Assembly (NCBI GenBank): GCA_031472005.1
Contig: PZJY01000006.1
Location: forward strand, 1,116,001 to 1,180,000
Length of the DNA: 64,000 nucleotides
Source of the DNA: Tetracladium setigerum
Taxonomy: Eukaryota; Ascomycota; Leotiomycetes; Helotiales
Direction of reading: 5' to 3'
The notes under the pieces were generated by a model. That model was not told the origin of the DNA. It saw only the letters and a list, made by a program, of their open reading frames with translations, and did no database searches. The position numbers and the translations under genes are program-made. Of the stretch, positions 46,713 to 57,248 are shown piece by piece (the stretch's first letter is position 1; each line of letters opens with the position of its first letter).

Positions 46713-47450
46713 TTAGCTAACCTCACTTGAATCCCACCGCCCCACACGCCGACCATCTAGCAAACTCACCCTCGCAATGACAGCATTGTCATAAAACAGC
46801 TTCACGTCCAAGATCTTCAATCCCTCCCCATCATCCACCCCATCAAAACCCAGAGTCCACACCCCAAGCTTCGGCACCAGGATTTCCTCCTCATCTAGAT
46901 CACCCCTCAATAAGAAATGCGTTAAAAATTGACCGTAGACAATGTAGTGTTCTGGGATTTGATCGCACGGCACGATGCGGATCTCGGTTGGGTCGCTATG
47001 TATTGAGGAGAAGGGCGTTAGGAGACGGCATATTCTCTGGTTACATTCAGTAATTGAACTCTCCATGTCTCTCCAAATTCTACCGATGGGAACAGCCCCC
47101 TGAGATAAATGATTCAAGAAGTTGCTTAGCTGAAAATACAGTACAGGGAAGCAAAATAGCGAACTCACATCCCAAATTTTCCACCCACCAATAGTTGCTT
47201 CCCCCTTTGTGTCATGATAGACTGCCATTTCGGCATAGAATTCATTCCATGGAATTGTTATTCGATCGATTGAGTCCACTGCCTTCATGTATCTCTCCAT
47301 GAATCGTAGGGCGGGGTTTGCTGTGTCTTTCTTGTCATCGCTCGATGGACTTCGGGAGTGCGGCGATTCTGATCCCGTCACGGAATTGTGTATAGCATTG
47401 TTTTCAGAGAGCCATGGTCCTCTGTGTACTGTTATTGAGGTGTTGGGCAT
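46713..47450 (-). CDS. Hypothetical protein, possibly NTF2/SnoaL-like
   Basis: Minus-strand frame with start MPNTSITVHRGPW at 47450; an upstream in-frame ATG at 47522 is possible. The central part ERYMKAVDSIDRITIPWNEF, then YHDTKGEATIGGWKIW, resembles fungal SnoaL/NTF2-like small proteins, but weakly. A 69-bp intron at 47100-47168 (GTGAGT to CAG) is a multiple of three and lacks stops, so spliced (222-residue) and retained (245-residue) forms keep the same frame. I cannot name a function. Confidence 0.5.
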   Translation of the reverse strand: MPNTSITVHRGPWLSENNAIHNSVTGSESPHSRSPSSDDKKDTANPALRFMERYMKAVDSIDRITIPWNEFYAEMAVYHDTKGEATIGGWKIWDVSSLFCFPVLYFQLSNFLNHLSQGAVPIGRIWRDMESSITECNQRICRLLTPFSSIHSDPTEIRIVPCDQIPEHYIVYGQFLTHFLLRGDLDEEEILVPKLGVWTLGFDGVDDGEGLKILDVKLFYDNAVIARVSLLDGRRVGRWDSSEVS

Positions 47451-47522
47451 CACGATGTCGAGAATCCGGTGTCTTGCTCGATAGGGCTCATTGGTAGCAG
47501 CTCGATCACGGTATATTGTCAA

Positions 47523-48099
47523 AACAAGTAGTTGAAAATATCGACCTTTTTTCTTCGAGAAACTTTCCGAGATCTACTCTTGAGAAAGGGTTGAGTGACA
47601 TATAAATCCCCCCTCAATCGGGCCACGGTTGGACATGGTTATCCCACTCACAGAGTTTTGTTGGCGGATTTTGCGCGAGCATATCTTACGGCCGTTAATG
47701 GCATTACTTTTTAGCGCCCCAGCGCACTCCGAAGTGCGCTTTGCCGGCCTTGGACGATGAAGCAAGGCACATTAAGTGATCATAAATCAAGTCGGTATTT
47801 GTTGTTTTTCTGGGGAGATGATGTGGTGTTCTGCGGTGCTTGCTGAAAGTGTAGTTAGCTGATGGCTGTTGTGGGGGATCTCGCCTCGCGATCTGAGGAG
47901 TTCGGCTCCGCATCTGAAGGCGGGAGTACCCCCGCTGACTTTTGGATACCATGGCCCGCCATGGCAGGCTAAGATAATGTAATGCACATTTGCCGGCTCA
48001 TAATCTATTAGACAGGACCGTTAGGAATAATCAATCATCGATTGACCTCAGAATCACGAGTGGAGGAGCTTTGGCCAAAGTGTGAAACCGCTGATATCA
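47523..48099. other. Intergenic region with a GC-rich hairpin
   Basis: No gene supported. A perfect 8-bp-arm inverted repeat with a 4-nt loop lies at 47721-47740. Confidence 0.45.
47721..47740. repeat. Perfect hairpin, 8-bp arms
   Basis: AGCGCACT, loop CCGA, AGTGCGCT. Confidence 0.75.
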
Positions 48100-49785
48100 T
48101 TAATGGAATCCGTTAGTCTTATGTTGCCTCCGCTTGGTTTGCTTTTCCTCTAGCATATGCCTTGCTCTTGCCTTTACTTTTTCCTGTGCTTCCACTTGAG
48201 CGTCCCAAAGTCTCTCAATCGTCAAAATGAAGAAGTGAACAACAAGAATAATCAATCTCAACAGAAGGTCACGTAGCCCAAGTTCTGGTTTCCTTCCCCT
48301 GCTGTAAGTGCTGTCTTTGAACTTGAATGGTAGCTGTGCACCCAAATGATCTTGTGCGACCTTCAATCCACTTGAGAAACCATCTTCGTGAAAGCCGTAT
48401 TTGGTCCATGCACCACAGTATGAGATTCCTCTGGTGTTCTGAATTCGTGGGAGTAAGCTCTGTGAGTGAATAGCTGCACTATTGTAGAGGGGGTGAGCGT
48501 AATTGTAACGACCTTGGACCAGCTCTTGAGGAGGGAGGTGCAGGGGATTAAGGGTAACCAGAACATGACCGAAAGTCTCCACCGGGATATGTTGCAAGAT
48601 ATTCATATTGTAAGTCAGGCAAACCTGGTCGATATTCGAAGAGGTGGGGATGATTTGGTGATATAATTCCAAGACGACCAGGCTTTGCGGTTTTTTGGCA
48701 TCAAGCTTAGATCTGAATGTAGAATGGCCATGTTGTTGCTGGTTTGAAACCCGGACAAGATCTCTCGCTCTTCAGTATCGGCTTCTGGCAAGATCAAGGT
48801 TTTTGCTTGATCGCCATGCGTTGCTATGATAACATGATCATAGGTGGCAGTCTTGCCATCGCCGAGATGGAGGACTACCTTTCCATCATCGTCATTAACG
48901 ATATAGTCAACGGGAGTATTTAGAAAGATGTGATTAGGAGGAAACCCTTTCATGACAGCGTCAATGTATGATTTGGCACCGTTCTTAATGGTTAGCCAAT
49001 CTGGTCTTGTCGCAATGGTACTAAGAAGATGATGATTCCACCTATGGTAAATTAGCAAAAATCGTATGTCAACAGCATGGTGGAGACTGACATGAAGCGT
49101 ACGAGAGTAACAGCCGGAAATTCCAGAGAACATTTGTCTGGACTTGTGCTCCATACTGCCGCGGTCATAGGTATCAGATAATCGTCTCGGAAAGCGTCCG
49201 AGTAATCTTCTCGATCCAGATATTCTCCAATTGTCTCTTGTTTCTCTCCGAAGTCCCCGCTACCAGGCCCGTTGTACTTCACCCCACTCTTCTCTTCTTC
49301 ATTCAGTAGGTCCAAGGCGAATTGATTGAAGCGGATTATGTCAAATATCATCCTCCAGACTCGAGGCGTGAATATATTCCTCCGTTGAGCAAACACTGCC
49401 GCAAGAGAAGTACCAGCCCATTCGAACAACCCCTCGTCTCTCGACACACCAAATGTCATTTCCGTCCGTTCAGTAGCTACGCCGATAGTCTTAAGGAAAG
49501 CAATGAAATTTGCTATATCAAATCAGCAAGAAGTTGCGCATCGGGTGGACGGAATTCCTCACGATAAGTCGCAGTATTCATAACAATGAAGCCCGTATCC
49601 ACCGCGGTCTTGTATTTCCCGTTCTTGAAGTCGACAGTATTCGTATGTCCCCCCAGTCTATCTGCCGCCTCGTAGATGTAGACATCATGGGCCGTTCGAT
49701 TCAGAGCCCAGAGAGCTCCAATCCCTGCCGAACCACTGCCGATTATCGCAACTTTCTTCCTGGGAACGGATGTTAGAGGCGCCAT
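48100..49785 (-). CDS. FAD-dependent amine-oxidase-like protein (one-base frameshift)
   Basis: Three exons on the minus strand: 49563-49785, 49092-49512 and 48100-49041, about 528 residues after one base is allowed for. The N-terminal FAD site is VAIIGSGSAGIGALWALNR, followed by YEAADRLGGHTNTV. Then come TEMTFGVSRDEGLFEWAGTS, WNHHLLSTIATRPDWLTI and a C-terminal GISYCGAWTKYGFHEDG, typical of the predicted NAD/FAD-binding amine-oxidase family (COG2907-like). A hydrophobic helix and a basic tail end the protein. At the G4 run 48646-48649 (C4 on the coding strand) the frame changes between WNYITKSSP and TSSNIDQVCLTYNMN. One added C restores it. Substrate unknown. Confidence 0.87.
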
Positions 49786-50485
49786 ATTCAGACAGGAAAA
49801 GGTATGTTCGACGGCAAGAAATGAAGAGCATGAAGCATCACCTATTCACCGATGAGGTGCGCCACCGAGCCCTTTTGAGTTGAGAACTCTGTGGGGTTAA
49901 GGAAAGTAATAAGTAGAGCTAGATGGGGATGGTGTTGTGACGGCATGCGATCTGCGAGGTTGGGGAATCTAGCGCCTTACATGTGAAGAGAGAAAAGGTG
50001 TAATTTTCTTAATTTTTCGTGCCACTAATGAACAGAATGTTTTGCAAGATGTTGTTGAGAGCACAGGAAAGTTTCCACACAAGCTTGCTCTTAAACTGTT
50101 TATGTTTCTAACGATTATGGAGCTCAGAGATGGAGCTCAATTGATATACACAAGGATTATATCCCCTGTACATTCTCCCACAAAAGCTTGGCGCGTTTCG
50201 TGAATACCGCACGGAGGCATCGCGGCCTCAAGCCTGAGGTTGAGAATACAGACAATGCTGCCATTGCCAAATCATACCTACCGTACCCAAGGAACTCTTG
50301 ATCCTTACAAAACTACCTAGGGCTTGCTGCATCATACACAATGCTCGTCAAAGTATTGGAGAAGCCAAGGATGATAACGCACTAAGTTCAACTCACGTGC
50401 TCAAACCAATATCGCGATGTCTCGTTCTCCCCAACTCTCCTCGGCCAGCTTCGCAACAAGACAACAAATTCACAATTTCAAAAAC
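49786..50485. other. Intergenic region
   Basis: Promoter of the amine-oxidase-like gene and leader of a doubtful plus-strand gene. Nothing else is seen. Confidence 0.4.
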
Positions 50486-51063
50486 ATGTCTCAAGCACAA
50501 CAAATAAACCTTCCAAACGAGACCTTACCACCCAAATCAGTCGACGGCACCATCCTCACTCATACCGAAATGTTAGATAACTATTCCGATGCTCATCAAA
50601 CGCAATATATCCATACGTCACCCCATATTCCCCCACTACAACTGCACCTTCATTCTAGAACTCCTCGACTGTATGTTGTCATGCTGTGCGTTCAACGCTT
50701 GCATTGAAAGGATGCATGCTCGGCATTACGGTGGTTTAGCACCTTCAGATTGCTCTGCATCTTCGCTCGCTTCGCGATGTGGCTCGCCCCTCCGGAGATC
50801 GCAAACCTCATTATTACTAGCTACAAGAAAGATAGGATCTGCGAGTGCAGATCAATCGAGAAAGATCGTTTGATGCTAGCGCACAGTATCAGCTCATTGG
50901 TCATCACATTCTGAGTACAGGTCTAGATCTGTTTTACTTCGCTTCGACAGGCGATGAAAAGCTAATTACGGAGTGTGTTTGGAGGAATTCAATTAAGAGC
51001 GACCTTAGTTCTATTGATATTCAATGGACCTCACAAGATCTCCTTCAACACTCTATTGTTTAA
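50486..51063 (+). CDS. Tentative uncharacterised or broken gene
   Basis: A start at 50486 opens MSQAQQINLPNETLPPKSVD, then LTHTEMLDNYSDAHQT, which reads like a real N-terminus. After about 60 codons the coding character moves between frames (ELLDCMLSCCAFNACIERM, later STGLDLFYFASTGDEKLITE). I could not build a consistent spliced model. It may be a short multi-exon gene, another indel-damaged gene or chance. Confidence 0.25.
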
Positions 51064-51081
51064 AGGTTCAAATCCACTGGC

Positions 51082-51993
51082 TCACAAATAGCCCATCAAG
51101 AGAGCCATCAACACAACCGAAAAAGTCAAAAGATATGGGAGCCAAGGACTTGTGAACATGGTGTGCTGATGTGGTTGTCCGCTTTGGGCGACCTCTCCTT
51201 GCTTCACCTCAGTAGCAGTTGCAGCCGGCCTCTCTGTTACTGTTGTGGTGATGATCAATCCAGTTGGCTTTGCAGCGTTACCATTCATAATGGTGGTGAC
51301 TGATGAATACTCTTCCGAGTTTGAAGTTTTGCTATCAGCAGGATCTTCACTGATGATAGAAGGACCAATGATTTTGATGCATCCGTTGGGCGTGCAAATG
51401 GTGTTGGTTTTGCAACAACCACCACCGGTATGGACTGAACATTCGAATGTATTCTTTGGGCATTGTGGTGGGTTTTGCTTCGTAGCTCCACAGTCTGCTG
51501 GTGAGGTCGAATTGCAGCAAACAATGCCAGACAATGTCAGCGCTGATCGGTGGCAGTACGTATTGACAGGGCAGCAAACATGCTAATTCGCCGGCACTAT
51601 CAGCATTTCTCTTTCTTGAAGGAACAGGAATTTTGCTTACAGAAAGCTCGTAGGCATCACAACTATCTAGCTGGTCCCGCAAATGTAGTATGGAACATTA
51701 TTTCCTCGCCCTTGAGTCTCACGTCGAATTTGGCGTTGGGGAAGATAGACCGTAGAAGGAGACTCCTCCCGTGCCTTCAGAAATCCTTGACCACCGAGCT
51801 CGACAAAGTATTTGTGCGCTGCGAAAATAACGCCAATAATCATGCCGACGATGACCAAAACCACCGCTGCACACAACCACCGACGACGCTTGCTGATGTA
51901 TGCACGGATTTGGGCGCTGCGAACTCTGAAGAAGGAAGGGGGATTTGAAGCAGACTTTCTAGCAGTTTCGCCGACTGGAGGTTGGGAAGTCAT
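51082..51993 (-). CDS. Cys-rich membrane protein with two hydrophobic segments (probable one-base frameshift)
   Basis: Two exons on the minus strand: 51641-51993 and 51082-51582, about 284 residues after one base is allowed for. The N-terminus (MTSQPPVGETARKS) is cytosolic and basic, followed by a membrane anchor RRWLCAAVVLVIVGMIIGVIF. The middle is a Cys-rich ectodomain: CDAYELS / HVCCPVNTYC, SGIVCCNSTSPADC and GGGCCKTNTICTPNGC. The C-terminus is Thr-rich and ends in LPYLLTFSVVLMALLMGYL, which could be a second membrane helix or a GPI signal. Between YYICG and LDSCDAYELS the frame shifts near the G3 run at about 51675. A missing base there would give CGDQLDSC. An unseen intron is the alternative. 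Function unknown, cell-surface role likely. Confidence 0.6.
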
Positions 51994-53225
51994 GATAGGG
52001 ATGTTTAGAAGAATAGAAGCAGTAAGTTTTCGAGGATCATTGAAGCAAATACAGGGCTGTATTTGTGTGCGAAGGTTTCCTGATAGTACGAGAATTCGAC
52101 CAGCAGAGCCCTCGAGCTTCGACGATAGAGATATGACGATGTCTGCGGGTATAGGTAGATAGGATTGGCATGCGTGTGTAGGTTATGGGGAGATAATTTA
52201 ACAAGCTTGAAAATGAGGTTGTCTCGTCGTTTTCATGACGGTCCTCTGCTCCATCACCAACTAGAGAGGAGAGAAGGCACGACTGCCAATCTCACCATGA
52301 ATAAGTAGAACGAAAACAAAAAAGAACTCGATAGAGCAATGCAAGAACCCTCATCGACACTCTAATCGCCAGACAAAAGACTTCTTCGCTAGGGAACTCG
52401 AGAGAGATGCCAGCCGAAATGACGAAAGATAGATTTATGTCTAACAACCGAAGTATCTATTGAGAGACAATATCAGCATGAAGGAAATATCACTTCTGGC
52501 GACAAACATAGATTTTACAACTTGATTCAACAGCCGGCCCTCGACTCTCTGAGTTTAACGACGACTGCCCACGTTCAGTCAAAAGGTCTACAACCATTGA
52601 GCTTTTGACAGCGTCGAATCTCCTCGGCTCTTATGCGACGTCGGCCATTATACCATGGAACAAATCCACTATCATGAGACCGTTTTCATTTTCGAGTATG
52701 TTCTGTAACAAGCGGCGAGGATATATAATTTTCGACTTGCACATGCTTTTTGCTGTACTCGTAGGTACTCCCCTGAAAATGTGATTGACAGGGGGTGATG
52801 CGCCTCACTTCAGGCTGAGTGGAGGATCAACCCAAGTGCCAGATCAGGTCTCACCAACGTCGGTACTACCATGTCCAGCGATGTGACATCGCTTGTGGAC
52901 AAAAAAACTACAAGTTTGAAGAAGTGAGCGTGGAAGTTGGCCATCCAAAACTCCAAAGCATCTGATGCTTCAATCCCACGAAGGTCTAAACCGTTAGCCA
53001 ATCACACTGCACAAATGTACCTCGGCAGCCAAGCAGTTTTGGGTCCCTCGACATGACGACGAGACGTGCAGGTCAGATGGCCGAACCTCGAGATGACCGA
53101 GGGCCGAAGACAGGAGGGAGCTTGATATAATTTTGTCCCCTCACGCAAACAATCCTTAAAGACTTTCTGGAATTGAACTCGCATCCCCAGATCCAGATCT
53201 AGATTCAATACATACCTTCTTTACG
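51994..53225. other. Divergent promoter region of the Cys-rich gene and acyl-CoA oxidase
   Basis: No gene supported. Three CCTCGG/CCGAGG hexamers lie at 52622, 53020 and 53097. Confidence 0.5.
52622..53102. promoter_or_regulatory. Three FarA/FarB-type CCTCGG sites upstream of acyl-CoA oxidase
   Basis: CCTCGG at 52622-52627 and 53020-53025 and CCGAGG at 53097-53102. In Aspergillus nidulans the fatty-acid regulators FarA and FarB bind this hexamer in beta-oxidation promoters. The nearest site is 124 bp before the start codon. Confidence 0.5.
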
Positions 53226-55518
53226 ATGGCTCCAACTCCTCAATGGGTCAAGGACCTTACACCATCTCAACCACAAGGGAGCGATATCATTTCCGCCGAA
53301 CGAGCGAAATCTGATATCTCTGTCGAGAAACTCGCCAATTTCCTCTTCACCAAGGAAGCTTTGCAGCGTCAAGATTCCATCCTAAAGATTCTGCAGGCAG
53401 AGCCCGTGTTCGACAAGTCCAAAAATTACTTCGATGGACGTGTCGACAAGTTCAAGACCGCATTGGCTAGAGCCAAGCGTTTGAGGCAATTGGAGGTTGA
53501 GCATAAATGGAGCAGAGATGAATTGATCACTGCTACGGACTTGATTGCCGAGCCTGGACCATACGGCCTTCATATGAGCATGTATTTGGTACGTTATGCC
53601 ATCTTTCGAAGCACGAAGTAATGTACCTCAGCTAATGCAATGCAGACCACCCTTCGAGACCAAGGTACACCAGAACAACATAAACTTTTCCTCGAACCCG
53701 CAGAGAACTACAAGGCAATTGGATGTTATGCACAAACTGAATTGGGCCATGGATCGAACGTTCGTGGACTGGAGACAACTGCCACCTGGAACCCAGAGGA
53801 CAAGACTTTCATCCTTCACTCCCCACATTTGACAGCCTCGAAATGGTGGATTGGCTCTCTTGGCCGCACAGCAAACCATGCGGTTGTTATGGCTCAATTG
53901 ATTATTGGAGGACGACCTTACGGTCCTCACCCATTCGTTTGCCAGATTCGAGATATGAAGACACATGAGCCATTGGAAGGTGTCCATGTTGGAGATATCG
54001 GTCCCAAGTTTGGTTACAACACAATGGTCAGTCCAAATTCTTTGATCCCCAGCTTATGAGAGAGTTGGGCCCTTTTCAGGTCTCTTCTCAGAGACCCTAC
54101 TCCATTCAGCAAGATATTGCTTTATTGCAAGAGAGGCAAGCTAAACCCTTTGTTAATCTTAGGACAACGGATTCTTGCTTCTGAACCATGTTAAAATTCC
54201 CCATGTCAATATGCTTGCAAGGTTCTCTGGCGTTGATCCCAACACCAACAAGTATATCAAGCCAGCATCCGCTTCTTTGATCTATGGTACACTCACCTGG
54301 GTCCGATCAACCATTGTTCTTCAGTCTGGCGGAGTTCTTGCTCGTGGTGTTACCATTGCAACGAGATATGCAGCAGTACGACGACAATTCCAAGACCGCG
54401 ATGCACCATCGGGCACAAGTGGTGAGAATCAAGTCTTGAATTATACAATGGTGCAATTCAGATTACTCCCTCTCCTGGCTTCGACATTTGCACTCCACTT
54501 CACTGGAAAGGCAATGATGGAGTTATATCAACAGAACCAAAAGAGAATCGCAGATACCGCCGGCCAGAAGGCTGAGCCGCACCGTGGAGCAGGTCCAGAA
54601 GAGACTTCTCCGGGAAGCGACCTCCTTGCCGATCTTCACGCAACATCTTGTGGTTTGAAGGCACTTGGCAGTACGACAGCAGCCGAGGGACTTGAAGTCT
54701 GCCGTCGCGCCTGCGGTGGTCACGGTTACTCTTCCTTTGGAGGGATAGGAGCATGGTATGCCGACTACCTGCCGACCACGACATGGGAAGGCGACAATTA
54801 TATGCTGAGTCAGCAAGTGTCTCGATATTTGCTTAAATCAGCGAGAGCCGTACTTGCGAACAAAGCCCCTCAAAACGACACCAGCAGAATCCTCAGCGTT
54901 TTCCTCGCAAAACAAGATATGGGTTGCGCACACGACGTACTTGGTTCCGACAGCGACTTAGTCGATGCCTTTGCATGGCGAACATCATATCTGACATTCG
55001 AGGCGCTAAAGCACCGAGATGTTGAGAAGGCGAAATGGAACGATCTCTTAGTTGATTTCTGGCGCCTCAGTACCGCACACTCCCAATACCTTGTTGTAAA
55101 GAACTTCTACGACGCACTTCAAAGTGAAAGTCTCCGTGAAGAGCTCGATCCCGTCACAGTCGATGTTCTCCACAAGCTATTCCGTCTCTATGCCCTCACC
55201 ACCCTCGAGAAAGAGGCCTCGGAATTCTACTCCTCCGCCGCGGTTACCGTTCGCCAGATTCAACTGGCAAGAACAAAGTCGGTCATGAAGTTGCTCGAGG
55301 AGATTCGTCCACATGCTTTGAGACTTGTTGATGCTTGGCAATTCCCTGACTGGCAACTTGATTCGTCTTTAGGACGGGCAGACGGAAAGGTTTATGAGGA
55401 TTTGTTTCACAGGGCAAGCGAGTTGAACCCTCTGAATGGGTTGACTGTTGACCCGTATCCTAACAGTGGGGTCTTGATCAAGAAGGATGAGATTGAAAAG
55501 TTGAGAAGCAAATTGTAA
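53226..55518 (+). CDS. Peroxisomal acyl-CoA oxidase
   Basis: Three exons, 53226-53588, 53646-54026 and 54163-55518, 699 residues, the normal length for fungal acyl-CoA oxidases. The start is MAPTPQWVKDLTPSQPQGSD. The FAD-binding middle domain shows YAQTELGHGSNVRGLETTAT and SKWWIGSLGRTANHAVV. The later half has RRACGGHGYSSFGGIGAWY and TTWEGDNYMLSQQVSRYLL, containing the catalytic Glu of the family. The protein ends in SKL, a perfect peroxisomal targeting signal 1. It catalyses the first step of peroxisomal beta-oxidation, forming trans-2-enoyl-CoA and hydrogen peroxide. Three CCTCGG sites upstream suggest fatty-acid induction. The gene is intact. Confidence 0.97.
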
Positions 55519-56155
55519 AATCCGATCTCGAGTCTTGATTTTTGTACATAGTAAAATTTTGCACCTTTAGAATTCAATTCTTCATGTTGAACCTGCTCTT
55601 TACCTTAGCGAGTTATACATTTCTCGCTTACGGACTCGCTTAAACTGCCGGAAACTCATAGACCTAATTGGTAAAGGTACGGTACATATTTATATGTAGG
55701 GCGACCAGTTAAAGATGCCATGGATTAGGAAATGCCATGGATTAGGGCAACTGCACTTATACCTACGGAAGGAGTGGAAATTGTGATGCACAATTAGATA
55801 GAGGAATTGTTGGTTGCACTTGAGTGATATCCGTAGGTAGTGATGAGAGCACATCGAGTACGGAGCTGACTAAAGGGAGCATATCGTGTCTTTTATTTGT
55901 GTCTATCTAGCTAGGTACCTATTTAAGCGAGGAAGAGGTCCGGAGATACGAGTACTGCCTGGTTAGGTACTGCTGTGAACCTACTGGCTTTTCAACAGGA
56001 AGCATGATTCTACAGATACCCACCCATGTGTCAAATTAACATTCTACAAACAGACCCTATTCTGACCACACTATATTGTCCTGTGTTTGTTGCCAGAGAT
56101 AAAACTCTCATTAACTCGATCAACAAAATGAGACTAGAATAATACCCACCATATA
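55519..56155. other. Convergent intergenic region
   Basis: AT-rich with a CTAGGTACCT element at 55911-55920. No gene is seen. Confidence 0.5.
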
Positions 56156-56967
56156 CTAGCCAGAACACTCCTTCATTACCCCCTCCGACCCCTCTGGATA
56201 CCATATCATGATTCCCCCTCCAACCTCCCCTCCAACTCTCTTATAGTAATCCCCTAACATCTGAAATCCAAGATTTCTATACAATGCCTCTCCAGCTGGG
56301 CTACTTACCAACCCAACAACCACCCTCTCCCTCTGCGCCGACCCTAAAACCTCACCCATCAGCAGTTTTCCAACTCCCTTACGCTGCCACTCGCGAGCCA
56401 CTACAACGCTATTGGCATGCCATCTATTCTTCCTATCCGGATATTTCTGCGGATTCCAGTATCTCTCATCATCTTTCTCAAACCACACCTGGGCTTGTGC
56501 AAGGTTCGAATGATTCGTTATGCGATCCGGCCAAATGAGGTTATAGAGAACATCATAAGCCCAAAAATACCACGCCAATATATTTAGCACAATCAAGTGA
56601 AAGCGACCTTTTGCTTTGATGGCTTCTTCTGCGCCGGTATCGTTGCCTAGACGGGAGAACTGTGCGAAACCAACGATGGTGGTGGGGTTGGAGGTTAGGC
56701 AGGCAACAACCGTTCGGTTGTTGGGTGAGAGGAAGCGCGATCGTAGTTTTTGGAGGAATATGTGGCGGTAGTCGGAGGGAAGGAAGATGCGCCTGGGTGC
56801 ATGAAATGATGGTGTAAAGGAGAGTCCCAGTATGCGTCAGCGTTGTGGACTGAGAGGGTGGGGAGGTCGGATAGGTGAGCTGGGCGGAGGAAGAAGGTTT
56901 GTGAGAGAGGCTTTGTGTTGTTAGCAGATTCTCGAGTCTCTGTGTTCAACATTTTGAGTACTGCCAT
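56156..56967 (-). CDS. GNAT-family N-acetyltransferase (one-base frameshift)
   Basis: Single exon, about 270 residues after one base is allowed for. The N-terminal strand FFLRPAHLSDLPTLSVHNAD is typical of a GNAT. The acetyl-CoA loop is in NSVVVAREWQRKGVGKLLM, followed by SSPAGEALYRNLGFQMLG. The frame breaks at the G3 run 56795-56797 (CCC on the coding strand) between HHFMHP and RIFLPSDYRHIFLQK. One added C makes the whole gene one frame. Substrate unknown; fungal members of this type are often annotated simply as GNAT. Confidence 0.75.
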
Positions 56968-57248
56968 AATGATGGAGATTTGGGGAGGTTGTAGAGGGGA
57001 AAGGAGGGAAGGATAAAATCCTGTATTAAGTATCTATTGCTGGTTGGTGACGAATGTGGGAGGTTGACAATACGAAGTACAAGGCTGCAGCCTTGTGCAC
57101 GTGCCACATTTACTAACATCACCTCTCTCTCTGCGGAAGGAGTGAGTTGGAAGTGTTAACATTCCGTCAACCTTGATCAGGAGAAATAAATGGCTTGCTA
57201 CGCCATCTCGGGAGAATCACGGCTTCCAGATCCATAGCATTCGTCAAA
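56968..57248. other. Divergent promoter of the GNAT and MFS genes
   Basis: About 280 bp between the two starts. No further feature is seen. Confidence 0.4.

Noticed and set aside
51060..51080. GGTTCAAATCC resembling a tRNA T-loop
   Set aside because: No matching A box, acceptor stem or cloverleaf could be found upstream.
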